A DNA stretch of 32,598 nucleotides from Anaerolineae bacterium (GTDB lineage: Bacteria > Chloroflexota > Anaerolineae > B4-G1 > DUEL01), in assembly GCA_016931695.1 (NCBI GenBank), contig JAFGEI010000092.1, forward strand, positions 1 through 32,598. Direction: 5' to 3'. The translations under genes were made by a program, and so were the position numbers. How positions within the stretch are numbered: position 1 is the stretch's first letter; each line of letters begins with the position of its first letter. Shown here in pieces: positions 24,646 through 32,577 of the stretch. The notes beneath the pieces are model-generated. The model was not told the DNA's origin. It did no database searches and saw nothing but the letters and a program-made list of their open reading frames with translations.

Positions 24646-25077
24646 TTGGACCTCCTATTGCTCCTGCTGCGGGTCATACTGACCGCCCTGCTCTATGCAT
24701 TTCTCGGCCTGGTACTCATCCTGTTGTGGCGGGACCTGCGGCGCGCCGGCGACGCCCGCCGCGCCGCGCCGCCACCCAGTCACCTGGTCGTGGTCGAGAC
24801 GGAAGAAAAAGAACCGCAAGTCGGAACGACGTTTGCATTGCAAGAGATCAATTCGCTGGGCCGGGCGGCCGACAACACGCTGGTGCTGTTGGATCCTTAC
24901 GCCTCCACTCACCATGCGCTGCTTGGCTGGCGGAAAGGACGGTGGTGGCTGGAGGACCTGGGAAGCAAGAACGGCACGACCCTCAACGACGAGGCCATCA
25001 CCCGTCCCACGGTTGTCAGCGCTGGCGACCTGATCGGCATCGGCCGGGTGGTCATGCGTCTGGAGGTGGAAAAATGA
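24646..25077 (+). CDS. FhaB-like membrane-anchored FHA-domain protein
   Basis: The 143-residue protein begins with a hydrophobic segment (residues 2-26) and a basic stretch (RRAGDARR). A short linker leads to an FHA domain (about 65-140) with the conserved LGRAADNTLVLLD, STHHALL and SKNGTTLND motifs. The layout matches FhaB (FipA) of actinobacteria, a partner of the RodA/PbpA wall-synthesis locus. The start is read as TTG 24646, because a GAGGGG ribosome site precedes it and any later start would remove the anchor. The stop overlaps the next start by 4 nt (ATGA). Confidence 0.85.
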   Translation: MDLLLLLLRVILTALLYAFLGLVLILLWRDLRRAGDARRAAPPPSHLVVVETEEKEPQVGTTFALQEINSLGRAADNTLVLLDPYASTHHALLGWRKGRWWLEDLGSKNGTTLNDEAITRPTVVSAGDLIGIGRVVMRLEVEK

Positions 25078-25865
25078 ACCTGGAACTGACCGGCAAGGTC
25101 GCGCTGGTGACGGCAGCCAGCCGCGGGCTGGGCCAGGCGGTGGCGATGCAGCTGGCCCAGGAAGGGGCGGCGGTCGCCATCTGCGCCCGGCATCCGGCCG
25201 ACCTGCAAGCGGCAGCAGCCCGCATCGAGCAGGCGACCAAGGGAACGATTCTTGCTGTAGCGGCCGACGTCTCGCTCCCCCAGGACGTGGAACGGCTGGT
25301 GCAAACCACGCTGGACCGCTGGGGTCGCATCGACGTGCTGGTGACCAACGCCGGCGGCCCGCCGCCGGGGCGCTTTGTCGATTTGCAACCGGAGGACTGG
25401 GAAGCAGCGACACAGCTGACGTTGATGAGCGCTGTCCACCTCTGCTACGCCGTCGTCCCAACGATGCGGGAACAGCACTCGGGCTCGATCGTAGCCATAA
25501 CCTCGATCAGCGTCAAGCAGCCGCTGCCCAACCTGATCCTCTCCAACAGCGTGCGCCTGGCGGTGGTCGGGCTGGTCAAGACGCTGTCCGACGAACTGGC
25601 TCCCGACGGCATCCGGGTCAATGCCGTCTGCCCGGGCTGGACCCGCACGGAGCGCGTCGAGCAGCTGCTGGCCGACCGGGCCGCCCGCTCCGGAGCGACG
25701 GCGGAGGAGGAGGCAGCCGGGATCACCGCGGCCATTCCCCTGGGGCGCATGGCGATCCCGGAGGAGCTTGCCCGCGCCGTCGCTTTTCTCGCCTCGCCAG
25801 CTGCCTCCTACATCACGGGCGTGAGCCTGCTGGTGGACGGGGGCATGTACCGCGGGGCCATGTGA
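25074..25865 (+). CDS. Short-chain dehydrogenase/reductase-like protein lacking YxxxK
   Basis: The 263-residue Rossmann protein has a cofactor loop TAASRGLG near the N terminus, the NAGG motif (VTNAGGPPPG) and the NAVCPGWTRTE segment of SDR enzymes. The catalytic Tyr-x3-Lys is missing. At that site the protein reads NLILSNSVRLAVVGL, with Ser157 and Arg161 in place of Tyr and Lys. Conservation of the surrounding block (PLPNLILSN) suggests a stable subfamily rather than a random lesion. GGAGGTGG (25061-25068) precedes the ATG, which overlaps the fhaB stop. Enzyme activity of the usual type is doubtful, and substrate unknown. Confidence 0.85.
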   Translation: MNLELTGKVALVTAASRGLGQAVAMQLAQEGAAVAICARHPADLQAAAARIEQATKGTILAVAADVSLPQDVERLVQTTLDRWGRIDVLVTNAGGPPPGRFVDLQPEDWEAATQLTLMSAVHLCYAVVPTMREQHSGSIVAITSISVKQPLPNLILSNSVRLAVVGLVKTLSDELAPDGIRVNAVCPGWTRTERVEQLLADRAARSGATAEEEAAGITAAIPLGRMAIPEELARAVAFLASPAASYITGVSLLVDGGMYRGAM

Positions 25866-25900
25866 TCCGCCCAAATTTGGGCCATTCAGGAGGTTGATTC

Positions 25901-26767
25901 ATGGAATCCGTACGCATCGGCATCATCGGTGGTTCTGGGCTGTATCAAATGGCAGGTCTCATGGACGTCGAGGAACGGCGCGTCTCGACTCCCTTTGGCG
26001 ACCCCTCGGACGTGCTGCTCATCGGCGTCCTGGAGGGTGTCCGCGTCGCATTTGTCGCCCGCCACGGCCGCGGGCATCGGCTGATGCCGGGCGAGGTGAA
26101 CTATCGGGCCAACATCTTTGCCCTCAAGAGCCTGGGGGTGGCGCAGGTCGTTGGTATCTCTGCCTGCGGCTCCCTGCGCGAACACCTGCACCCCGGCGAG
26201 ATCGTGATCCCCCACCAGTTGTACGATCATACCAAGAACAGGGTTTACACCTTTTTTGGCCAGGGGTTGGTGGCGCACATCGGCATCGCCGATCCCTTTT
26301 GCGCCCGCCTGGCAGGACATTTGGCGGACGCCACGGCAGAGGCGGGCGGGACCGTCCACCGCGGTGGGAACTTTATCACCATCGAGGGGCCTCGCTTCAG
26401 CACCAAGGCGGAGAGCTTTGCCTACCGCGCGTGGGGCATGGACATTATCGGCATGACCACCAGCCCCGAAGCCTTTCTGGCCCGCGAGGCCGAGATTTGT
26501 TACGCAACCATGGCCCACGTGACCGATTACGACGTCTGGCACGAGAGCGAGGAGGCGGTCAACGTCGAGATGCTGCTGGGCACGCTGGCTGCCAACACCG
26601 AGCTGGCACAAAATGCCCTGCGCATCCTGATTCCCCGCCTGGCATCGACTGCGCGCGACTGTGAGTGCAAGGACGCGCTGGCGACCGCACTCATCACCCA
26701 ACGAGACCTGATCCCGGCAGAGAAAAAAAAGCAACTGGCGCCTCTCGTGGGCAGGTACCTGGACTAG
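25901..26767 (+). CDS. mtnP: S-methyl-5'-thioadenosine phosphorylase
   Basis: MtnP cleaves methylthioadenosine with phosphate to adenine and methylthioribose-1-phosphate in methionine salvage. The 288-residue product shows the family segments IGIIGGSGLY, VAFVARHGRGHRLMPGEVNYRANI (residues about 49-72), GISACGSLRE, GNFITIEGPRFSTKAES and the catalytic-region GMDIIGMTTSPEAFLAREAEICYATMAHVTDYD. AGGAGG lies 8-9 nt before the ATG. It follows the SDR gene by 35 nt. A related purine-nucleoside phosphorylase specificity cannot be excluded from sequence alone. Confidence 0.94.
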   Translation: MESVRIGIIGGSGLYQMAGLMDVEERRVSTPFGDPSDVLLIGVLEGVRVAFVARHGRGHRLMPGEVNYRANIFALKSLGVAQVVGISACGSLREHLHPGEIVIPHQLYDHTKNRVYTFFGQGLVAHIGIADPFCARLAGHLADATAEAGGTVHRGGNFITIEGPRFSTKAESFAYRAWGMDIIGMTTSPEAFLAREAEICYATMAHVTDYDVWHESEEAVNVEMLLGTLAANTELAQNALRILIPRLASTARDCECKDALATALITQRDLIPAEKKKQLAPLVGRYLD

Positions 26768-26809
26768 CAAATTTGCGCTGACAGCCGCAACCGAGAATCT
26801 GAAACAGCA

Positions 26810-29458
26810 ATGGCTGCAATGTCCGCCTTACAAAGGCCGGTTGCCCGCCAGGAGCGCCGCCTGTTAGTGCTCGCCGCGGCGTTCGTGGCACTGGGGGCGC
26901 TCACGCTCTGCCTGGCCCTTCCATCCAGCAACCCGCTGGAGATATTCCTACTCGTTTTTTCCTTTGCCATTGCCTTTGCCACTGCGCACGTCACGCTCTG
27001 CCGCCACCTGCCCAATCGGGACCCGCTGCTGCTCCCGACGGCGGCTATGCTCAGCGGGTTGGGGCTGCTGATGCTGGGTCGCCTGGCGCCCAATTTCTCG
27101 CGCCGCCAGGCGACGTGGCTGCTGGTAGCCGTCATCGCCATGTTCACCGTGGTGCAGTGGGGCCGTGACCTGCGCTGGCTGCGCCGCTACCGCTACACCT
27201 GGCTGCTGGCGGGGATGGCCCTGCTGCTGGCGACGCTGCTGTTCGGCGTCAATCCCTCGGGACAGGGGCCGCGCCTCTGGCTGCCGATCGGCGGCGCTTA
27301 CTTTCAGCCCTCCGAACCGCTGAAACTCCTGATGACCGTCTACCTGGCCTCCTACCTGGCCGAGCGGCGAGAACTGCTGCTGGCGACAGACCTGCGCGTC
27401 GGCAAGGTGCGCCTGCCGCCCCTGGCCTACGTCGGCCCCCTGCTGGTCATGTTCGGCCTGACGCTGCTGCTCCTGGCCTGGCAGCAAGACCTGGGCACGG
27501 GGATGCTCTTTTTTTTCACCTTCCTGACCATGCTCTACCTGGCGACCGGCCAGTGGGGATACGTCGCCGCCGGGTTTGCCCTCTTTGCCATTGCCGGGTG
27601 GGCAGGATATTCGCTGTCGACACACGTCGCCCTGCGGGTGGACGGCTGGCTCAATCCCTGGCCCAACGCCGCCGGCCAGACCTTCCAGATCGTCCAGAGC
27701 CTGCTGGCCTTTGGCGCGGGGGGGATCGGCGGGCAGGGGTTGGGGTTGGGAAGGCCCACCTACATCCCGGCCGTCCACACCGATTTCATTTTTGCCGCCG
27801 TGGTCGAAGAGTTCGGCCTGGCCGGCGCCCTGGCGCTGGTCGCCCTCTACGGGGTCCTGCTGATGCGGGGATTCCGCGCCGCGCTCCGCGCCGCCCAGCC
27901 TTTCGAGCGCTTTCTCGCCGCCGGGCTCACCGCGGGGCTGGTGATCCAGGGTTGGGTCATCATGGCCGCCAACGCCAAACTGGTCCCGATCACCGGCGTC
28001 ACCCTCCCCTTCCTTTCCTACGGGGGATCGTCGCTTCTGGCCACATTTATCGTCCTGGGCCTCCTGCTGCGCATATCAAGCCCGGGGTCTCGAGCACCCG
28101 GCCCGCGGGTCACTGCGCGCGGGCCCCGGTCGACGGAGCCGCTGCTGCTGCGGGTGGCCTGTGGGCTGGGGGTCGCACTGGCGGTACTGGCGGCCGTCTG
28201 TGGCTATTGGGCGGTGGCGCACGCTGACGCGCTGGCGGCGCGGGAGGACAATCCCCGCCGTGTCGAGTACGAGCAGCGAATTGTGCGCGGGCGCATTGTC
28301 GATCGCGCGGGGACTGTCCTGGCGGACGTCGAAATCGACGCGTCAGGGATCGTCACCCGCACCTACCCGCTGCTGGAGGCGGCTCCCGTCGTGGGCTATG
28401 CCAGCCTGCGCTACGGCACCGGGGGAATCGAGGCCGCTTTCGACGGCGTGCTGCGCGGCGAGGCCGGCCGCTCGGCGTGGGAAACGGCGTGGGCGGAGCT
28501 GCTCCACCGCCCGCCGCACGGCAGCGACGTCCAACTGACCCTGGATGCCCGGCTGCAGCAGCTGGCGCAGCAGAGCCTGGGCGAAGGGCCGGGCGCGTTG
28601 GTGCTGGTCGATGGACAGACCGGGCAGGTGCTGGCAATGGCCTCGGCCCCCACCTTCGATCCCGGCCGCTTGGACGAGGAATGGGACCAACTGCGGCAGA
28701 ACGCAGATGCGCCGCTGTTCAACCGGGTGACCCAGGGGCTGTACCAGCCAGGAACGGCGCTCGAGACCGTGGTGCTGGCCCAGGCGCTTGAGCTCGGCCT
28801 GGTTCACATGACCGATACGGTCGCCGCCCTGGCGGTGCCCGTGCCGGTCGACGGCGTCGAGTTGAGCTGCGTGGAGACGCCGCCCGCCAGCGGCGACTGG
28901 GCAGCCGCGTACCGCGCCGCCTGCCCTGGGCCGTTCGCCGCGCTGGGAGAGCAGCTAGGCGCCGAGGGCTTGAGGGAGGCGGTCGCCCGGTGGGGGCTGC
29001 TGGAAGCGCCGGCCCTGGAACTGCCGGCGGAGACGGGTGAGTGGTCCCCCCAAGATCCCGCGCTGGAAGCGGTAGGCCAGGGCAGCCTGACCGTCTCGCC
29101 GTTACAGATGGTGCGGGTCGCCGCGACGTTGGCAGGCGGCGGCAGAGTACCCACCCTGCGGCTGGTAGCGCCGGGCGAGACGGCCGGCCCGGCACCAGGC
29201 GGCGCGCAGCAGGTGATCGAGCCCGAACTCGTGCAGGCCATTCTGGCAGCCTGGCAGCTCTACGGCGCAGATATTTTGGGCCACTGCGGGGTCGCCGTGG
29301 CCGGGGAGGGACGCCCACCCCACGCCTGGTTTGTCGGCGTCTCGCCAGCAGAGGCCCCGCGTTACGCCGTAGCGGTCCTGATCGAGCATCCCCTCGACGC
29401 CGAACGGGCGGCCGAGGTGGCGGTGAGCCTGCTGGCAGCAATCTCCCCTTTGCCATAA
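26810..29458 (+). CDS. SEDS polymerase (RodA/FtsW) fused to a PbpA-like pseudo-transpeptidase
   Basis: This is a fusion of 882 residues. Residues about 20-420 are a SEDS protein, the glycosyltransferase that polymerises lipid II; WQQDLGTG carries the conserved catalytic Asp227, and ITGVTLPFLSYGGSSLL is intact. After a short Pro/Arg-rich linker comes a membrane segment (about 444-470), then a PbpA-like region: RGRIVDRAGTVLADVEI, VVGYASLRYGTGGIEAAFDG, the pedestal, and a transpeptidase fold from about 573. All three active-site motifs are altered. The PGSxxK site reads PGTALE (Thr649, Glu652), the SxN site reads ACP (704-706), and the KTG site reads AVAGEG near 829-834. The transpeptidase half should be inactive while the polymerase half looks functional. 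The locus order fhaA-fhaB-...-rodA/pbpA suggests origin by fusion of adjacent rodA and pbpA. No frameshift is seen. Confidence 0.93.
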   Translation: MAAMSALQRPVARQERRLLVLAAAFVALGALTLCLALPSSNPLEIFLLVFSFAIAFATAHVTLCRHLPNRDPLLLPTAAMLSGLGLLMLGRLAPNFSRRQATWLLVAVIAMFTVVQWGRDLRWLRRYRYTWLLAGMALLLATLLFGVNPSGQGPRLWLPIGGAYFQPSEPLKLLMTVYLASYLAERRELLLATDLRVGKVRLPPLAYVGPLLVMFGLTLLLLAWQQDLGTGMLFFFTFLTMLYLATGQWGYVAAGFALFAIAGWAGYSLSTHVALRVDGWLNPWPNAAGQTFQIVQSLLAFGAGGIGGQGLGLGRPTYIPAVHTDFIFAAVVEEFGLAGALALVALYGVLLMRGFRAALRAAQPFERFLAAGLTAGLVIQGWVIMAANAKLVPITGVTLPFLSYGGSSLLATFIVLGLLLRISSPGSRAPGPRVTARGPRSTEPLLLRVACGLGVALAVLAAVCGYWAVAHADALAAREDNPRRVEYEQRIVRGRIVDRAGTVLADVEIDASGIVTRTYPLLEAAPVVGYASLRYGTGGIEAAFDGVLRGEAGRSAWETAWAELLHRPPHGSDVQLTLDARLQQLAQQSLGEGPGALVLVDGQTGQVLAMASAPTFDPGRLDEEWDQLRQNADAPLFNRVTQGLYQPGTALETVVLAQALELGLVHMTDTVAALAVPVPVDGVELSCVETPPASGDWAAAYRAACPGPFAALGEQLGAEGLREAVARWGLLEAPALELPAETGEWSPQDPALEAVGQGSLTVSPLQMVRVAATLAGGGRVPTLRLVAPGETAGPAPGGAQQVIEPELVQAILAAWQLYGADILGHCGVAVAGEGRPPHAWFVGVSPAEAPRYAVAVLIEHPLDAERAAEVAVSLLAAISPLP

Positions 29459-29500
29459 AATCGCCTAAATCGCGTAGCAGGTTTATTGTATCCCGCATTC

Positions 29501-29542
29501 ACAAGCTGTAGGGGCGACCGGTCAGCCGCCCCTACAGCTTGT
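29501..29542. terminator. Strong hairpin after the SEDS fusion gene
   Basis: ACAAGCTGTAGGGGCG (29501-29516) pairs perfectly with 29527-29542 around a 10-nt loop containing ACCGGT. It lies 43 nt after the stop and could terminate or protect the upstream transcript. The TGTAGGGGCGACC sequence also resembles dispersed palindromic repeats seen in several environmental bacteria. The rest of 29459-29641 shows nothing recognisable. Confidence 0.6.
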
Positions 29543-29641
29543 GCTCCACCGTCAGCACAGGCAAAAGCCAATTTGCTATAAAAGCACGAGTGTGGCGCTC
29601 CACAAAACACGCCCGCTTCGAAATCCCCGAGAGAGCGGTTC

Positions 29642-29669
29642 TTGACGCTGCGCTTCCCTCTGTTATAAT
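29642..29669 (+). promoter_or_regulatory. Promoter of the prfA-prmC-tsaC operon
   Basis: TTGACG (29642-29647), a 16-nt spacer and TATAAT (29664-29669) predict a transcript starting near 29676, giving a leader of about 205 nt before the prfA ATG. Confidence 0.7.
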
Positions 29670-29675
29670 AGCAAG

Positions 29676-29880
29676 TACGCGGGGCCGGCTGCTTGAAGCC
29701 GCCAATTTCTGCGGCGGCAGTCACGGTTCAGGCCGCCCGGGGAACCCCCAGCCTCCCCTCTCCTGCATCCGGGGGCATCCAGAAGGATTGGCGCAGTCAT
29801 CCTGCCTCGTCGGGGTACCGGAAATAGCCGGGGCTGCGGCCTGCTGTGCCCCGCCAACGCCATATTTTTGAGGATGGTCA
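29676..29880 (+). other. Long GC-rich leader of prfA
   Basis: The leader has a GCCGCC/GGCGGC hairpin (29698-29718) and a C/T-rich block near 29745-29790 that weakly resembles the MITE-like element. It ends in TTGAGGATGG before the ATG at 29881. I recognise no known riboswitch or T-box and no convincing small gene. Confidence 0.35.
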
Positions 29881-30969
29881 ATGTGGGAAAAACTGCGCGG
29901 AATTGAGAAACGATACCAAGAGCTGACATCAATGATGGGCGATCCCGAGGTCGCAGCGGACCACGAAAAAGTGGCCGATCTGGCGCGGGAGCACAGCGAG
30001 ATGGAAGAGATGGTGACCCTCTACCAAAAGTACCAGGGCGCGCTGAGAGAGCTTGAGGAAGCCCGGACCTTGCTAGGGGAAGACGATCCAGACATGCAGA
30101 AACTGGCTCAAGCAGAAATCGCCCGCCTGGAGGCGTTCCTGGAGCGCCTGGAACAACAGCTCTACCGGATGCTCCTTCCCAAGGACCCACGGGACCGGCG
30201 CAACGTCATCATCGAAATTCGCGCTGGCACAGGCGGCGACGAAGCCGGCTTGTTCGCCGCCGATCTCTACCGGATGTACACCCGCTACGCGGAGCGGCAG
30301 GGGTGGCGGGACGAAATTCTCAGTGGCCATTCCACCGGCGTCGGCGGCTTCAAAGAGGTTATTTTTGAGGTACGCGGTAAGGGAGCTTTTTCCCGCTTCA
30401 AATTCGAGAGCGGCGTCCATCGCGTGCAACGGATCCCAATCACCGAATCGTCCGGCCGCATCCACACCTCCACCGCCACCGTGGCGGTCCTCCCGGAGGT
30501 GGAGGACGTCGAGGTCCACGTCGACGCAAAAGACCTGGAGATTGAGGCCTATGGCTCTTCTGGCCCCGGCGGCCAGCACATGCAAAAGAATGCCACCGCC
30601 ATCCGCATCACCCACAAGCCCACGGGCATGGTCATCGCCTGCGAGTCGGAACGCTCGCAGACCCAAAACCGCATGCGGGCGCTGGCGATCCTGCGGGCGC
30701 GGCTGCACGAAATCGAGCGGCAAAAGCAGGAGGATGCGGTCGCCGAAAATCGGCGCTCCCAGGTCGGCACTGGCGAGCGCAGCGAAAAGATCCGCACCTA
30801 CAACTTTCCCCAGAACCGCGTCACCGACCACCGGATCGGGCTGACCCTCTATCGCCTGGCCGACATCCTGGACGGGGACCTGGACCCCTTCATCGACGAG
30901 CTCGCCGCCCAGGAACAGGCCCAACAACTGCAAGCCGTGGCGGAAGGGTCGGGAGAATCACAGGATTGA
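29881..30969 (+). CDS. prfA: Peptide chain release factor 1
   Basis: RF1 terminates translation at UAA and UAG. The 362-residue protein has the RF1 N-terminal helical domain, the stop-codon recognition segment VHRVQRIPITESSGRIHTS with PIT at the PxT position that marks RF1 rather than RF2 (SPF), and the catalytic GGQ in SSGPGGQHMQKNATAIRITHKPTG. The residues after GGQ (HMQKN) differ from the common HVNTT form. The C terminus RVTDHRIGLTLYRL is typical. The likely ribosome site is GAGGATGG before the ATG. It is followed after 3 nt by prmC, whose product methylates the GGQ glutamine. Confidence 0.97.
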   Translation: MWEKLRGIEKRYQELTSMMGDPEVAADHEKVADLAREHSEMEEMVTLYQKYQGALRELEEARTLLGEDDPDMQKLAQAEIARLEAFLERLEQQLYRMLLPKDPRDRRNVIIEIRAGTGGDEAGLFAADLYRMYTRYAERQGWRDEILSGHSTGVGGFKEVIFEVRGKGAFSRFKFESGVHRVQRIPITESSGRIHTSTATVAVLPEVEDVEVHVDAKDLEIEAYGSSGPGGQHMQKNATAIRITHKPTGMVIACESERSQTQNRMRALAILRARLHEIERQKQEDAVAENRRSQVGTGERSEKIRTYNFPQNRVTDHRIGLTLYRLADILDGDLDPFIDELAAQEQAQQLQAVAEGSGESQD

Positions 30970-30972
30970 TCG

Positions 30973-31848
30973 ATGCGTGTAGACAGCGCCCTGCAAGAGG
31001 GGGTTGAGCAGCTGCAGGCAATGACCTCGATCCCCCATCTCGAAGCGGAGAGGCTGCTATCGCACGCCACGGGGTTTTCCCGCGCGCGCCTCCTCGCTCA
31101 CCCGGAACACGTCCTGCCGCCCAAACAGCTCGCCAGCTACCGCGGCATGGTCCAACGCCGGGCCGCCCACTACCCCCTCCCGTATCTAACCGGTTGGGTC
31201 GAGTTTTACAGCCTGGCCTTTGCCGTGACCCCCGACGTGCTCATCCCGCGGCCGGAGACAGAGACACTGGTCGAGTTGGCCCTGCGCCGGCAGCCGCGGC
31301 GGGTGATCGACGTGGGAACGGGCAGCGGCTGCATTGCCGTGGCGCTGGCGCTTCACCTGCCGCAGGCCGAGGTCCTGGCGACCGACATCTCTGCTGCAGC
31401 CCTGCGAGTGGCGGCCGCAAACGCCCGCCAGCACGGCCTGCACGGGCGAATCCGCTTCGTCCAGTGCGACCTGGTCGCCCCGTTGCAGCGCCCAGTCGAC
31501 CTGTTGGTTTCGAACCCGCCCTACGTAGCGCGAGAAGAATGGGACATGCTGCCGGCGTCGGCGCGCTGCTACGAACCCCGGCTGGCGCTGGACGGCGAAC
31601 GAGGCGGCCTGGCGACAGTGCGGCGCTTGCTGGCGAGGGCCTCACGCCTGCTGGAGCCGGGCGGCGCGATGTTGATCGAGATCGGCGCGGCCCAGGGCGA
31701 CGAGGCGGCGCGCCTGGCCCGGGCAGTGCTGCCGGGTGCCCACGTCGCCGTTCACCCCGACCTGGCAGGAAGGGATCGTGTACTCGAGATCACGGCCCCG
31801 GCCGGCGGCCCGCTCGCGTCATCGCTCCGGGTGCAAGTATGCAAGTAG
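30973..31848 (+). CDS. prmC: Release factor glutamine N5-methyltransferase
   Basis: PrmC methylates the glutamine of the GGQ motif in RF1 and RF2. The 291-residue protein has the N-terminal helical recognition domain, then YLTGWVEFYSLAFAVTPDVLIPRPETETLVELAL, the SAM-binding VIDVGTGSGCIAVALAL (about residues 111-127) and the catalytic NPPY in LLVSNPPYVAREEW (about 177-190), followed by EPRLALDGERGGL. Its position directly after prfA matches the standard arrangement. It overlaps tsaC by 10 nt. Confidence 0.97.
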   Translation: MRVDSALQEGVEQLQAMTSIPHLEAERLLSHATGFSRARLLAHPEHVLPPKQLASYRGMVQRRAAHYPLPYLTGWVEFYSLAFAVTPDVLIPRPETETLVELALRRQPRRVIDVGTGSGCIAVALALHLPQAEVLATDISAAALRVAAANARQHGLHGRIRFVQCDLVAPLQRPVDLLVSNPPYVAREEWDMLPASARCYEPRLALDGERGGLATVRRLLARASRLLEPGGAMLIEIGAAQGDEAARLARAVLPGAHVAVHPDLAGRDRVLEITAPAGGPLASSLRVQVCK

Positions 31849-32492
31849 AAACAAGGGTCGTCCAAGCGGGACAGGAGGCGGTCCGGCAAGCCGCGACCGC
31901 ACTGCACAGCGGCAGCCTGGTCGCCTTTCCCACCGACACCGTCTACGGCCTGGCCGCGTTCCCCGACGACCGGAGCGCCGTCGCGCGCATCTATGAGGTC
32001 AAGGGGCGCAGCACGGTCAATCCCATCTCCCTCCTCGTCGCCGACGTCGACGACCTGTCCCAGATTGCCGTGCTCACCGAGACCGCCCGCCCGCTGATCG
32101 AAGCGTTCTGGCCGGGGGCACTGACCCTTGTCCTGCCGAAAAAAGAGCGCGTGCGCCGAGAGATCAGCCCCAGCAACACCGTCGGGGTACGGCTGCCCGA
32201 TCTGCCCCTGGCCCGTGACCTGATTCGGGCCGCCGGCGGCGTGCTCGCCGTTACCAGCGCCAACCGCTCCGGCGAACCCGCCTGCCTCACGGCGGAGCAG
32301 GTGCTGAAACAGCTCGGCGGCCAGATCGAGCTGATCGTCGATGGGGGAGAGAGCAGCGGGAAAATCGCCTCGACCGTGCTGGACTGTACCGTCTCAAGCC
32401 CTGTCGTCTTGCGCCAGGGAACCATCCCCGAGAACGCCATTCGCCGCGTACTCGAACGCGTCCCCGGGCGGCAAGGGCCAGCGCGCCGATAG
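31839..32492 (+). CDS. tsaC: Threonylcarbamoyl-AMP synthase
   Basis: TsaC/Sua5 makes threonylcarbamoyl-AMP from threonine, bicarbonate and ATP for the t6A37 modification of ANN-decoding tRNAs. The 217-residue YrdC domain shows SGSLVAFPTDTVYGLAAFPDD (about residues 24-44), YEVKGRSTVNPISLLV, VGVRLPDLPLAR and AVTSANRSGEPA. The length is that of YrdC-only TsaC, without the Sua5 extension. The start at 31839 is the ATG overlapping the prmC end. Longer in-frame sequence is prmC in another frame. The stop codon lies inside a hairpin. Confidence 0.95.
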   Translation: MQVETRVVQAGQEAVRQAATALHSGSLVAFPTDTVYGLAAFPDDRSAVARIYEVKGRSTVNPISLLVADVDDLSQIAVLTETARPLIEAFWPGALTLVLPKKERVRREISPSNTVGVRLPDLPLARDLIRAAGGVLAVTSANRSGEPACLTAEQVLKQLGGQIELIVDGGESSGKIASTVLDCTVSSPVVLRQGTIPENAIRRVLERVPGRQGPARR

Positions 32493-32500
32493 CGCGCTGG
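32478..32500 (+). terminator. Hairpin at the end of tsaC
   Basis: CCAGCGCGC (32478-32486) pairs with GCGCGCTGG (32492-32500) around CGATA, spanning the tsaC stop codon. There is no U-tract, only a short TTATTA after it. Confidence 0.5.
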
Positions 32501-32507
32501 CGCGTTA

Positions 32508-32556
32508 TTACCTCGACAATGGCACATTTCAACATTGGATGCTCTACCGCAGTGGG
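32508..32556 (-). repeat. 49-bp interspersed repeat, copy B (inverted)
   Basis: Exact reverse complement of 15893-15941, here in non-coding DNA after tsaC. The flanking bases past the repeat differ from copy A, apart from a C/T-rich stretch. Confidence 0.85.
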
Positions 32557-32577
32557 AGAAGGGGAAAAGGGGGTTTC

